This document shows positions 1 through 8,049 of a stretch of 64,000 nucleotides of DNA, piece after piece. The translations under genes were made by a program, and so were the position numbers. The stretch's first letter is position 1; each line of letters opens with the position of its first letter. The notes under the pieces were generated by a model. That model was given only the letters and a program-made list of their open reading frames with translations. It had not been told where the DNA came from and searched no databases. This DNA comes from Pseudophaeobacter profundi (GTDB taxonomy: Bacteria > Pseudomonadota > Alphaproteobacteria > Rhodobacterales > Rhodobacteraceae): the NCBI RefSeq assembly GCF_029697505.1, contig NZ_JARJEF010000011.1, positions 81,433 through 145,432 on the forward strand, written 5' to 3'.

Positions 1-240
1 CCCGGCAAAGCCCAGGATCGCCGCCGCCACGGCCAAGAGCCGCAGCACCAAGAGCCACCAGGGGGTGCGGTCAGACTGGCTGTCGCGGTCCGACAGGCCC
101 AGCAGCAGGATCACTGCCGGAAAGACCCGTTTCTTTGGTGCAGGCGGTACCGCCCGCAGCAGGATCCACAGAATGGGCAGCGCCAGCAGCCCCAGCAGCA
201 ACCAGGGCGCGGCAAAGCCAAGGCCGGCAATTGATGTCAT
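1..240 (-). CDS. BatA-like membrane protein, N-terminal part (runs off the left edge)
   Basis: Only the first 80 codons lie in the window; the gene continues past base 1. The ATG overlaps the stop of the DUF58 gene (ATGA), so the two are translationally coupled. The visible protein starts with a hydrophobic segment (about residues 8-32, rich in Leu/Ala/Trp), then a PPAPKKRVFPAV stretch, then a second hydrophobic segment near residues 58-78. This matches the N-terminal BatA-type two-helix module that precedes DUF4159 or von Willebrand domains in alphaproteobacteria. The MoxR-DUF58-BatA order supports it. The full domain content cannot be seen, so DUF4159 is an inference. Confidence 0.75.
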   Translation of the reverse strand, partial: MTSIAGLGFAAPWLLLGLLALPILWILLRAVPPAPKKRVFPAVILLLGLSDRDSQSDRTPWWLLVLRLLAVAAAILGFAG

Positions 241-1169
241 GGCTGGCCTCGATCCATCGCATGATAAAGCCACATAAGGGCGGCAAGGGCGGGGTCATTG
301 CTGTGGTGCAGCCCCAGGCGCCAGCCGGTGGTGCGGCACAGCTGATCCAGCGCATCGCGCCGTTCGGCCAGCCGCGCCAGATAGCTATGGCGCAGGGCAT
401 CTGCCTTCAGGGTTTCATGGCTGAGCGCCCCGCCGACGCTTTCGAACCGGGTGCGGCCAGCATAGGGAAACTGCTCTTCCGCCGGGTCCAGCACCTGCAG
501 CAAGACCCCGTGAACGCCGCGATCCGCCGCCTTGGACAGGGCGCGTTCCAGCGGCGCAAAGGGGCCGAGAAAATCTGAAATGAACAGGGCGCGGGCCTGC
601 GGAGCCATGGCGCGGTCCTCGGGTGGTGCATAGTCTGCAACCTGCACAGAGGGGGCTTTGGGGCTGTCTTGGGCAGTGCTGAGCGCCTCTGCCAGACGCA
701 GGCTTTGCAGGGTGCCGCGACGCGGCGGCAGGCTGCCACCGGTCAGCCCGACCCGTTCACCGCCCCGCAGCATCAGAATAGACAGGGCCAGGCCAATCAG
801 GCAGGCGCGGTCGATCTTGCGCGGCTGTTCAGGCGAGGAGGCAAAGCGCATAGAGGCCCCCGCATCAACCCAGAGATAGACCGTCTGGGCAATCTGCAAT
901 TCGCGTTCACGAACAAATTGCACATCCCCGCGCGCGGATCGACGGTGATCGACCATCCGGCGGCTGTCGCCCTGTTGCAACGGACGATATTGCCAGAAAT
1001 CATCACCCATGCCGGCCCGCCGCCGCCCGTGGTCACCGCTGAGCACTGACCCGGCCAGTTGCTGCGCCTGCACCAAGAGCGGCGGCAGGGCGCTGGCGGC
1101 GCTTTCGGCGGCGCTGCGCAGTCTGGCGGGGGCATTTGCGGCCTCCTGAGGGGCGGCGGTCTGGCTCAT
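237..1169 (-). CDS. DUF58 domain-containing protein
   Basis: A 310-residue protein of the DUF58 family, vWA-like proteins that work with MoxR ATPases in cell-envelope or enzyme-maturation processes. The family hallmark is at about residues 49-80: GRRRAGMGDDFWQYRPLQQG followed by the DSRRMVDH and RGD elements, a variant of the usual RxYxxGDxxRxIxW block. A vWA-like core with LWVDAGASM and ALFISDFLG follows. The start codon overlaps the end of moxR by 4 bases and its stop overlaps the next ATG, so the three genes form one operon. The molecular role is not established for this subfamily. Confidence 0.9.
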   Translation of the reverse strand: MSQTAAPQEAANAPARLRSAAESAASALPPLLVQAQQLAGSVLSGDHGRRRAGMGDDFWQYRPLQQGDSRRMVDHRRSARGDVQFVRERELQIAQTVYLWVDAGASMRFASSPEQPRKIDRACLIGLALSILMLRGGERVGLTGGSLPPRRGTLQSLRLAEALSTAQDSPKAPSVQVADYAPPEDRAMAPQARALFISDFLGPFAPLERALSKAADRGVHGVLLQVLDPAEEQFPYAGRTRFESVGGALSHETLKADALRHSYLARLAERRDALDQLCRTTGWRLGLHHSNDPALAALMWLYHAMDRGQP

Positions 1170-2173
1170 GCGGCGATCCCGCTTTTGTTCAGGTCGGCGG
1201 CGGTTTCGCTGATCAGATCCGCAAGGCTGTCACCGCGCGCCCGTGCCGCAAAGCTGAGCTGCATGCGATGGCTAAGCACCGGCAGCGCCATGTCGAGCAC
1301 ATCCTCGGCGTTTGGCGCAAGACGGCTGTGCAGCAGGGCGCGGGCGCGCACCGCCAGCATCAGCGCCTGCGCGGCGCGGGGGCCGGGCCCCCAGGCCACG
1401 GTTTGCGCCACCTGCTGAGATACATCGGGTTCACTGGGGCGGAAGGCGCGCACCAGATCCAGGATCAGCTCTACCACGGCGTCGCCCACGGGCATGCGCC
1501 GCAGCAGTGTTTGGGCCGCAACAAGCTCGGCGGCGCTAAAGACCGCATGGGCGCTGTCTTCGCTGTTGCCCGTGGTGGCCAGCAGGATGTCGCGTTCGGT
1601 ATCGCGGGTTGGGTAGGGCACGTCGATCTGCAGCATAAAGCGGTCCAGCTGCGCTTCGGGCAGCGGGTAGGTGCCTTCCTGTTCGATCGGATTCTGGGTG
1701 GCCAGCACGTGAAACGGCTGGCCCAGCGGCCGGTCAGCACCGGCAACGGTGACCTGGCGTTCCTGCATCGCCTGCAGCAGCGCTGATTGGGTGCGCGGGC
1801 TGGCCCGGTTTATTTCGTCCGCCATCAGCAGCTGGCAAAACACCGGACCCGGCAGAAAGCGAAAGGCCCGGGTGCCATCTGCGGCGGTGTCCAGCACCTC
1901 CGAGCCGAGAATATCGGCGGGCATCAGATCGGGGGTGAACTGCACCCGTTTGCCATCCAACCCCATCACGGTCGATAGGGTTTCCACCAGCCGGGTCTTG
2001 CCCAGGCCGGGCAGCCCGACCAGCAGCCCATGGCCGCCGCACAGCAGGGTGGCCAGCGTCAGGTCCACAACCCGTTCCTGGCCGATGAAGCGGCGGGTGA
2101 TCGAGTCGCGCGCCAGTTGTAGCTTTTGCTCCAGCGCTTCGATGCCGGCCAGCAGGTCATCAGGTTCGGGCAT
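1166..2173 (-). CDS. MoxR family AAA+ ATPase
   Basis: A 335-residue AAA+ chaperone-like ATPase, first gene of the MoxR-DUF58-BatA operon. The Walker A motif is GLPGLGKT (about residues 56-63), the Walker B region reads LLMADEINRASP (about 115-126), and sensor 1 lies in the ATQNPIEQEGTYPLPEAQ block typical of MoxR proteins. A C-terminal lid domain ends near VLSHRM. The length is normal for the family. MoxR proteins remodel or insert cofactors into partners that carry vWA domains, here probably the DUF58 and BatA-like products. The ATG lies 22 bases from a palindromic divergent promoter shared with the DUF1285 gene. Confidence 0.93.
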   Translation of the reverse strand: MPEPDDLLAGIEALEQKLQLARDSITRRFIGQERVVDLTLATLLCGGHGLLVGLPGLGKTRLVETLSTVMGLDGKRVQFTPDLMPADILGSEVLDTAADGTRAFRFLPGPVFCQLLMADEINRASPRTQSALLQAMQERQVTVAGADRPLGQPFHVLATQNPIEQEGTYPLPEAQLDRFMLQIDVPYPTRDTERDILLATTGNSEDSAHAVFSAAELVAAQTLLRRMPVGDAVVELILDLVRAFRPSEPDVSQQVAQTVAWGPGPRAAQALMLAVRARALLHSRLAPNAEDVLDMALPVLSHRMQLSFAARARGDSLADLISETAADLNKSGIAA

Positions 2174-2194
2174 GACATTCCTTTCTCAGCGGAT

Positions 2195-2211
2195 ATACAA
2201 TCGTATTGTAT
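2195..2211. promoter_or_regulatory. Palindromic divergent promoter between moxR and the DUF1285 gene
   Basis: The sequence ATACAATCGTATTGTAT is a perfect 7+3+7 inverted repeat in the 52-base gap between the moxR start (2173, minus strand) and the first possible DUF1285 start (2226). Each arm holds TACAAT, close to the -10 consensus TATAAT, one on each strand. The site can therefore act as two back-to-back overlapping -10 elements or as a dimeric operator. Promoter activity is inferred. Confidence 0.55.
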
Positions 2212-2237
2212 CGCGGTTGAGGGAAATGGCAAAAGCA

Positions 2238-2843
2238 ATGAGTGGACAAAAAACTGTGACACCGTCGGCAGATGGGCTGGCCGCCTCGATCCGGGCGGCA
2301 GAGAAGGCGACAGGCAAAGCGGGTGGCACGCGCGGATTGCCGCCGGTGCATCTGTGGAACCCACCCTATTGCGGTGATCTGGACATGCGGATCGCCCGTG
2401 ACGGCACCTGGTATTACCTTGGCAGCCCGATTGGCCGCTTTGAATTGGTCAAGCTGTTCTCTTCGATCCTGAAGCGTGAAGAGGGCAAATATTTCCTGGT
2501 CACCCCGGTTGAAAAAGTCGGCATCACCGTGGAGGACGCGCCCTTTGTCGCGGTTGATTTTGAGGCCACCGGGGCGGGGGCAGAACAACAGCTCTGCTTT
2601 ACCACCCATGTGGGCGACCAGATGGTGGCGGGCCCGGAGCACCCGATTCGGGTGGAGCGGGACGCCGAGACCGGCGAACCATCGCCCTATGTGCGCGTGC
2701 GCAGCAATCTGGAGGCGCTGATTGACCGCAAGAGCTTTTATCGGCTGGTCGAGCTGGGCTGCCACCATGACGGCTGGTTTGGTCTCTGGTCCGGTGGGGT
2801 GTTTTTCCCGGTGATCCCTTCGGATGAGCTGCCCGTAGGCTAG
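2238..2843 (+). CDS. DUF1285 domain-containing protein
   Basis: A protein of about 201 residues of the DUF1285 family, an alphaproteobacterial/gammaproteobacterial family of unknown function whose structure has two small beta-rich domains. The conserved block includes VHLWNPPYCGDLDMRIARDG, then WYYLGSPIGR and LVKLFSSILKREEG. ATG 2238 is preferred because GAGGG lies 14 bases upstream; ATG 2226, four codons earlier, is possible but has its purine-rich stretch almost touching it. The gene is divergent from moxR, with a shared promoter region. The function is unknown. Confidence 0.88.
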   Translation: MSGQKTVTPSADGLAASIRAAEKATGKAGGTRGLPPVHLWNPPYCGDLDMRIARDGTWYYLGSPIGRFELVKLFSSILKREEGKYFLVTPVEKVGITVEDAPFVAVDFEATGAGAEQQLCFTTHVGDQMVAGPEHPIRVERDAETGEPSPYVRVRSNLEALIDRKSFYRLVELGCHHDGWFGLWSGGVFFPVIPSDELPVG

Positions 2844-2983
2844 GGCATGGTCTGGGGCTTGCTCTGGGTGCGGGTTAGGAAAAATGCGTTATTTTCGGTG
2901 CTTGGCCTTGCCTGGGGGGGGCGCTAGACCCTAGCGGGATCATCGGTGCCTGCGTGGTGCCAACAGACCGGAGGTTTCCTTGA

Positions 2984-3766
2984 ATGCCTAGATTCGCGGC
3001 AAATATTTCAATGCTCTTTGCTGAACTGCCCTATCTGGAGCGTTTCGCCGCCGCGGCCGCCGCCGGGTTCACGGCGGTGGAAATCCTGTCCCCCTATGAT
3101 GTCGCGGCAAAAGAGACCCAGCGAGCGCTGCTGTCGCAAGGGCTGGAGCTGCTGCTGATCAATGCGCCGCCGCCCAATTACACGGGCGGGGTGCCGGGCT
3201 ATGCGGCACATCCTGATGGGGTTGACCGGTTTCAGCGTGATATTCGCCGGGTGCTGCGCTACGGCGAGGTGCTGAGAGTGGGGCTGATCCACATCATGGC
3301 CGGCTATGCCAAGGGCGATGAAGCCCGCGAGACCTTTATCAACAACCTGCGCTGGGCCGCGGATCTTGCGCCCAGGCAGCGCTTTACCATCGAGCCGCTG
3401 AATGCCGGGGATCAGCCGGGGTATTTTCTGGACGATTACAACCTCGCCGCAGAGATTCTGGAGGCAGTGAACCGCCCCAATGTCGGGCTGCAATATGATG
3501 CCTATCACGCGCAGATGATCCATGGCGATGCCGCGCAGGTCTGGCAGAACTTTGGCAAGCAGGCGCTGCATGTCCAAATTGGTGCCGCGCCCAGCCGATG
3601 CGAACCCGGCACCGGGCCGGTGGATTTTGAGGCCCTGTTCCAGGCCATTGATGCCAGCGGCTACAAAGGCTGGATCAGCGCAGAGTACACCCCCTCGACC
3701 CGGCGTACCGAAGATAGCCTGGGCTGGCTGCCAAGATCACGGGTGCTCAGCATCGCACGAGGCTGA
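2984..3766 (+). CDS. Hydroxypyruvate isomerase family TIM-barrel protein
   Basis: A 260-residue protein of the sugar phosphate isomerase/epimerase superfamily, closest by pattern to hydroxypyruvate isomerases (Hyi/OtnI), which interconvert hydroxypyruvate and tartronate semialdehyde or act on 2-oxo-tetronates. Seen in the sequence: MPRFAANISMLF with PYLERFAAAA at the N terminus, FTIEPLNAGDQPGYFL (Glu metal ligand), VGLQYDAYHAQMIHGD (Asp/His ligands), HVQIGAAPSRCEPGTG, and the last ligand Glu in WISAEYTPS. All metal-binding positions are present. It stands alone, with no glyoxylate pathway gene beside it, so the exact substrate is uncertain. Confidence 0.85.
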   Translation: MPRFAANISMLFAELPYLERFAAAAAAGFTAVEILSPYDVAAKETQRALLSQGLELLLINAPPPNYTGGVPGYAAHPDGVDRFQRDIRRVLRYGEVLRVGLIHIMAGYAKGDEARETFINNLRWAADLAPRQRFTIEPLNAGDQPGYFLDDYNLAAEILEAVNRPNVGLQYDAYHAQMIHGDAAQVWQNFGKQALHVQIGAAPSRCEPGTGPVDFEALFQAIDASGYKGWISAEYTPSTRRTEDSLGWLPRSRVLSIARG

Positions 3767-3880
3767 GGGCGGGTCTGATGGCAGGGCGGGGGGCTGGGCT
3801 GAAGGCGGCGTGTTGCCTTGCGGTAAAAGGCAGGCGCTCCCGCCAATTCCGCAACATCCCCAGGGGGATGTCGCTTCATT

Positions 3881-3911
3881 GTTGGGGGTGGCGCCGCGCT
3901 GACGCGCGGCG
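3881..3911 (+). repeat. Left arm of a 31-base inverted repeat
   Basis: The reverse complement of this arm matches 4104-4134 at 30 of 31 bases. The arm itself contains a short palindrome (CGCCGCGC ... GCGCGGCG type), so each arm can fold alone or pair with the other. It starts GTTGGGGGTGGCGCC. Confidence 0.75.
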
Positions 3912-4103
3912 AAACGACCTGCTGAGATGCGCTTCAGGGGCAGGTGTGCCCAGAAGCGCCTTTGCAAGGTTGGGGCCTGCTGAGTCGCCTCAAGGGCAAG
4001 CCGCGCTGGGCGCGGCGGCTTTGCCGCCCTTGACCCGAATCAGCAGAAAAAAGCGATCGTGCAGGCCTGTGAGGCCCGAAAAGCCCGAGGCTTGGTGCGG
4101 GCG

Positions 4104-4134
4104 CGCCGCGCGTCTGCGCGGCGCCACCCCCAAC
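4104..4134 (-). repeat. Right arm of the 31-base inverted repeat
   Basis: Reverse-complement partner of 3881-3911 with a single mismatch, 192 bases away. It ends GGCGCCACCCCCAAC. The partner arms flank a GC-rich spacer in a convergent intergenic gap. Confidence 0.75.
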
Positions 4135-4249
4135 GGGGGAGGACCAATCTCTGATTGTTCCGAGACGGGCGGGAGAGCCGCCTTGGTGCAGAGTGAGTGA
4201 ATCCTGGCCTGAAAGCATGTCGCGTTCATGGCCATTCAGACGGCATGCT

Positions 4250-7054
4250 CTAGTGCGCTTCGGCCCAATTTCTGCCCTGGCCTGCCTCGACGCTCAGCTT
4301 CACGTCCAGATGCACTGCGGGGCTGGCGGCACCCTCCATGACCTGGCGGGCGGTCTCTATGGTTTCTGCCACCGCCTCTTTGGGGACTTCAAACAGCAGT
4401 TCATCGTGGACCTGCAGCAGCATCCGCGCAGGCAGGTGGGCGATGGCCTGGGGCATCCGCACCATGGCGCGACGGATCACGTCGGCGGCAGTGCCCTGGA
4501 TCGGGGCGTTGATGGCGGCGCGTTTGGCAAAGCTGGCGCGCGGTCCCTTGGCGGCGATTTCGGGCGTATGGATCTTGCGGCCAAACAGCGTCTGCACATA
4601 GCCGTGCTCTTTGGCAAATTCCACCGTCTGATCCATATAGGCGCGAATACCCGGAAAGCGTTCAAAGTAGCGGTCGATAAAGCCCTGGGCCTCGGCGCGT
4701 GGAATGCGCAGATTGCGGGCCAGACCAAAGCCGGAGATGCCGTAGATGACGCCAAAGTTGATCGCCTTGGCCTGACGGCGAATATCCGGGGTCATTTCCT
4801 CCATCGGGACGTTGAACATTTCTGACGCGGTCATGGCGTGGATGTCGTGGCCTTCGGCAAAGGCGGCCTTCAGCGCGTCGATACCGGCGACATGGGCCAG
4901 GATGCGCAGCTCAATCTGGCTATAGTCGAGGCTGAGCAGAAGATTGCCTTCATCCGCCACAAAGGCCTCGCGGATGCGGCGGCCTTCCTCGGAGCGCACG
5001 GGAATATTCTGCAGGTTGGGATCTGATGACGCCATGCGGCCGGTATTGGCACCGGTCTGGATATAGGAGGTATGCACCCGGCCAGTATCCGGGTTGATAT
5101 GGTCCTGCAGCGCATCCGTATAGGTGGATTTCAGCTTGCTCAGCTGGCGCCAGTCCAGCACCAGGCCCGGCAGCTTATGTTCGGTGGCCAGATCTTCCAG
5201 AATATCGGCGCCGGTGGCATAGGCACCTGTCTTGCCCTTTTTGCCGCCGGGCAGTTCCAGCTTGTCAAACAGGATCTCGCCCAGTTGTTTGGGCGATCCG
5301 ACATTGAAGGGCTGGCCCGCCAGGGTGTGGATTTCATCCTCCAGCCCGGCCATTTTCTGGGCAAAGGCATTGGACATGCGGCTGAGTGTATCGCGGTCCA
5401 CCTTGATGCCATTGCGCTCCATCTCGGCCAGCACCGGCACCAGAGGCCGTTCCAGGGTTTCATAGACCGTGGTGACCTGCCGCTGGTGCAATTCGGGTTT
5501 GAAATGCTGCCACAGGCGCAGGGTGATATCGGCGTCCTCCGCGGCATAGGGGACTGCATCGGCCAGCGGCACCCGGTCAAAGGTGATGGCGGATTTTCCC
5601 GTGCCCAGCAGAGGCTTGATTGGCAGGGGCGTGTGGTCGAGATAGCGTTCCGACAGGGTATCCATACCGTGGTTATGTTCACCCGCGTGCAACGCGTAGG
5701 ACATCAGCATGGTGTCATCAATCGGGGCCACATCAATGCCATAGCGGTGCAGGATCTTGGCGTCATATTTCATGTTCTGCCCGATTTTCAGCACCGCCGG
5801 ATCCTCCAGCATCGGCTTCAGGATCGCCAGCGCATCGTCCAGCGGCATCTGCCCCTCCGCCAGACCTTCGCCGCCAAACAGATCATCTCCGCCCTGTTTA
5901 TGGGTCAGCGGAATGTAGCATGCCGCCCCCGGTTCAACGCAGAGCGAGACGCCGACCAGATCTACCACCATGGCATCCAGCCCGGTGGTTTCGGTATCCA
6001 CCGCCACATAGCCGCGCGCATAGATCTGATCGATCCAGCCCTGCAGGGCGGCGGTATCCCCGACCGAGGTGTATTTTTCCGCGTCAAAGGGCACCGCGCT
6101 GGGGGCGGCGACAGGGGCGGCTTCGCTCACGGGGGCTTCCGGGATGCTGGGCACCTCGCGGCCCAGCTGTTCGGCCATGCGCTTGGCCAGGGTGCGGAAC
6201 TCCATTTCCGCAAGAAAGCCCAAAAGTACCTCGGCATCGGGTTCCAGCACCTCAAGATCTTCGAGGGTGAAATCCAGATCCATGTTGCAGTCCAGCTGCA
6301 CCAGTCGTTTGGACATTTCGATCTGGTCGCGCTTGTCGATCAGGGTCTGACGGCGTTTGGGCTGTTTGATTTCTTCGGCCCGGTCCAGCAGCTCTTCGAG
6401 CGAGCCAAATTCATTGATCAACAGCGCCGCGGTCTTGATGCCGATGCCAGGCGCGCCGGGGACATTGTCGACAGAATCTCCAGCCAAGGCCTGCACATCG
6501 ACCACCCGGTCGGGGCCAACGCCAAACTTTTCCACCACGCCGTCGCTGTCGATGCGTTTGTTCTTCATTGCGTCCAGCATTTCAACGCCGCCGCCAACCA
6601 GCTGCATCAGATCCTTGTCCGATGAAATGATGGTGCAGCGCCCGCCGGCATCGCGCGCCTGACAGGCGAGGGTGGCGATAATGTCGTCGGCTTCATAGCC
6701 CTCGACCTCTTTGCAGGCGATGTTAAAGGCGCGCGTTGCCTCGCGGGTCAGCGGAAATTGCGGTCGCAGATCTTCCGGCGCAGGCGGACGGTTGGCCTTG
6801 TAGAGATCATACATTTCATTGCGGAACGACTTGCCGGAATGGTCGAAAATCACGGCGACATGGGTCGGCGCATCCGGGCCAGTATTGGCCTCGACATAGC
6901 GGTGCAGCATGTTGCAAAAGCCCGCCACAGCGCCAATTGGCAGCCCGTCTGATTTGCGCGTCAGTGGCGGTAGGGCGTGATAGGCCCGAAAGATAAAGGC
7001 CGAACCATCAATCAGATGCAGATGGCAGCCCTTGCCGAATGTACTCTCGCTCAT
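4250..7054 (-). CDS. polA: DNA polymerase I
   Basis: A 934-residue full-length DNA polymerase I used in Okazaki-fragment processing and excision repair. The 5'-3' nuclease domain (about 1-295) has DGSAFIFRAYHALPP and EGYEADDIIATLA. The 3'-5' exonuclease domain (about 330-520) keeps its acidic residues (VAVDTETTGLD, NMKYDAKIL, YAAEDADITLRLW), so proofreading should be active. The polymerase domain has motif A (LSLDYSQIELRILAHVAG), motif B (RRQAKAINFGVIYGISGFG) and motif C (LQVHDELLFEVP). All catalytic residues are present. It is transcribed alone, with a GC-rich gap downstream. Confidence 0.98.
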   Translation of the reverse strand: MSESTFGKGCHLHLIDGSAFIFRAYHALPPLTRKSDGLPIGAVAGFCNMLHRYVEANTGPDAPTHVAVIFDHSGKSFRNEMYDLYKANRPPAPEDLRPQFPLTREATRAFNIACKEVEGYEADDIIATLACQARDAGGRCTIISSDKDLMQLVGGGVEMLDAMKNKRIDSDGVVEKFGVGPDRVVDVQALAGDSVDNVPGAPGIGIKTAALLINEFGSLEELLDRAEEIKQPKRRQTLIDKRDQIEMSKRLVQLDCNMDLDFTLEDLEVLEPDAEVLLGFLAEMEFRTLAKRMAEQLGREVPSIPEAPVSEAAPVAAPSAVPFDAEKYTSVGDTAALQGWIDQIYARGYVAVDTETTGLDAMVVDLVGVSLCVEPGAACYIPLTHKQGGDDLFGGEGLAEGQMPLDDALAILKPMLEDPAVLKIGQNMKYDAKILHRYGIDVAPIDDTMLMSYALHAGEHNHGMDTLSERYLDHTPLPIKPLLGTGKSAITFDRVPLADAVPYAAEDADITLRLWQHFKPELHQRQVTTVYETLERPLVPVLAEMERNGIKVDRDTLSRMSNAFAQKMAGLEDEIHTLAGQPFNVGSPKQLGEILFDKLELPGGKKGKTGAYATGADILEDLATEHKLPGLVLDWRQLSKLKSTYTDALQDHINPDTGRVHTSYIQTGANTGRMASSDPNLQNIPVRSEEGRRIREAFVADEGNLLLSLDYSQIELRILAHVAGIDALKAAFAEGHDIHAMTASEMFNVPMEEMTPDIRRQAKAINFGVIYGISGFGLARNLRIPRAEAQGFIDRYFERFPGIRAYMDQTVEFAKEHGYVQTLFGRKIHTPEIAAKGPRASFAKRAAINAPIQGTAADVIRRAMVRMPQAIAHLPARMLLQVHDELLFEVPKEAVAETIETARQVMEGAASPAVHLDVKLSVEAGQGRNWAEAH

Positions 7055-7146
7055 GCCTGTCGCGCTCCCCTGGGAAATCCGTTCGTGTTCCGTTTCCGGT
7101 TATCGGTGATCTGGCGCGTAAGGGCAATTGCCGTTTGGGCCAGAGC

Positions 7147-7632
7147 CTAGAACATGCCCATGGCCAGCCCCGCGCCCAGAGCCTGACCCAGATCGGCGCA
7201 GCGGGCCAGCTCTGCTGGGGCAATGGATTTCTCGGCCAGAATCGCCTCGGGTGTCTGGGCATGGGTGCATAGGATCAGCGGCGGCTGGATCTCGCGCAGG
7301 CGCCAGCCCTGGGCGATGCGGGCCAGTTGCCGGGCCGCGCCGGTCCCATCCGAGCCGGCGCAGATCATCTGGGCATAGGCACGCCCGTTGAGCTGGCCCA
7401 GCACCGGGTAGTAGCAGCGGTCAAAGAACTCTTTCATCTGCCCTGACAGGCTGGCCAGATTCTCTGGGCCGCAAAACAGATAGGCCCCGGCTGCCAACAG
7501 ATCGTCGGGACCGGCCTCGGCGGCCTGCAACAGCCGGGTGTCGCATTCCTGGCTGGCCGCGGCTGTTGCAGCCTTCGCCATTTGCCGGCTGCCGCCGGTG
7601 CGGGAATGATAGATGATAAGAAGCGTGCTCAT
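7147..7632 (-). CDS. Flavodoxin-like / NADPH-dependent FMN reductase family protein
   Basis: A 161-residue flavodoxin-fold protein. The N-terminal phosphate-binding loop reads IIYHSRTGGSRQMA (residues 6-19), replacing the flavodoxin T-rich loop with SRTGGSR, and AGAYLFCGPENLASLSGQMKEFFDR matches the second FMN-contacting loop of the family. It probably binds FMN and acts as a cytosolic oxidoreductase, but the substrate is unknown. Its ATG sits in an ATGA overlap with a short open frame just upstream (7629-7787), and the zinc-finger gene at 7785-7967 is on the same strand, so the two may be co-transcribed. Confidence 0.85.
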   Translation of the reverse strand: MSTLLIIYHSRTGGSRQMAKAATAAASQECDTRLLQAAEAGPDDLLAAGAYLFCGPENLASLSGQMKEFFDRCYYPVLGQLNGRAYAQMICAGSDGTGAARQLARIAQGWRLREIQPPLILCTHAQTPEAILAEKSIAPAELARCADLGQALGAGLAMGMF

Positions 7633-7712
7633 GCCTTCAGCATATCCAGAATGGACTGTGGTGTCAGCGGCATCAGAAAATCATGGTGGGCCGAGGCTGC
7701 GACAGGCTGCAC
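7629..7712 (-). pseudogene. Short open frame coupled to the flavodoxin gene; possible gene remnant
   Basis: Reading leftwards from a TAG at about 7785-7787, a frame stays open to a TGA at 7629-7631 that overlaps the flavodoxin ATG. The translated stretch (KHAWCPYAVQPVAASAHHDF and then LMPLTPQSILDMLKA) has protein-like composition, but the only start in the upper part is a GTG at 7712. It may be a 27-residue peptide or the 3' remnant of a lost gene that was once coupled to the flavodoxin gene. I do not recognise the family. Confidence 0.25.
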
Positions 7713-7784
7713 CGCATACGGGCACCAAGCATGTTTCAGCCCCCTGGCGATCCTGACGGCATAGCGCGCGAGCGATCCGGCCTG

Positions 7785-7967
7785 CTACATCGCTTTGTCT
7801 TCGAAACCCTTGAGGATGTATTTGCAATCGCAATAGGGACATTCCACAAAGCCGGTGTCCTCGGGGATCTGCAGATAGACACGGGGATGACCCAGCGCGC
7901 CTTCGCTGCCATCGCAGGCAACGCGGCTGGTCTCGACGATTTTGGTTTCGGGCGCTTCAATGGTCAT
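7785..7967 (-). CDS. Zinc-finger domain-containing protein (NDUFS6-like)
   Basis: A 60-residue protein resembling the C-terminal zinc-binding domain of the mitochondrial complex I accessory subunit NDUFS6. Ligands are visible as RVACDG near residue 16, GHPRVYL near residue 26, and CPYCDCKY near residues 43-50. Small proteins of this type are common in alphaproteobacteria and are thought to help complex I assembly. Both family and length (about 60 residues) fit. It starts about 80 bases from the divergent ABC ATPase gene. Confidence 0.9.
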   Translation of the reverse strand: MTIEAPETKIVETSRVACDGSEGALGHPRVYLQIPEDTGFVECPYCDCKYILKGFEDKAM

Positions 7968-8049
7968 CGCTGGCGGTCCTTATGAATTTCGGCTAGGCGC
8001 ATGGTGAAACCATGTATGTATGATGCCAAAACCGGGGGCAAGAGCTGCA

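Larger units (their letters stand above)
3767..4249. other. GC-rich intergenic region with inverted repeats, convergent gene ends
   Basis: This 483-base stretch lies between the end of the isomerase-like gene (plus) and the end of polA (minus). It contains reading frames on both strands, but none has convincing protein-like composition or a ribosome-binding site. It holds a pair of 31-base arms in opposite orientation (3881-3911 and 4104-4134), and between them a smaller GC-rich hairpin near 4001-4034 (GCCGCGC ... GCGCGGCGGC). It is probably untranslated; a structured RNA or a dispersed intergenic repeat is possible. Confidence 0.5.

Noticed and set aside
3767-4249. Short protein genes in the gap after the isomerase-like gene
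   Set aside because: Frames cross the inverted repeats and have repeat-driven Arg/Ala-rich translations.
5072-6625. A 517-codon frame antisense to polA
   Set aside because: Mirror frame of a GC-rich gene; polA shows every domain motif on the other strand.
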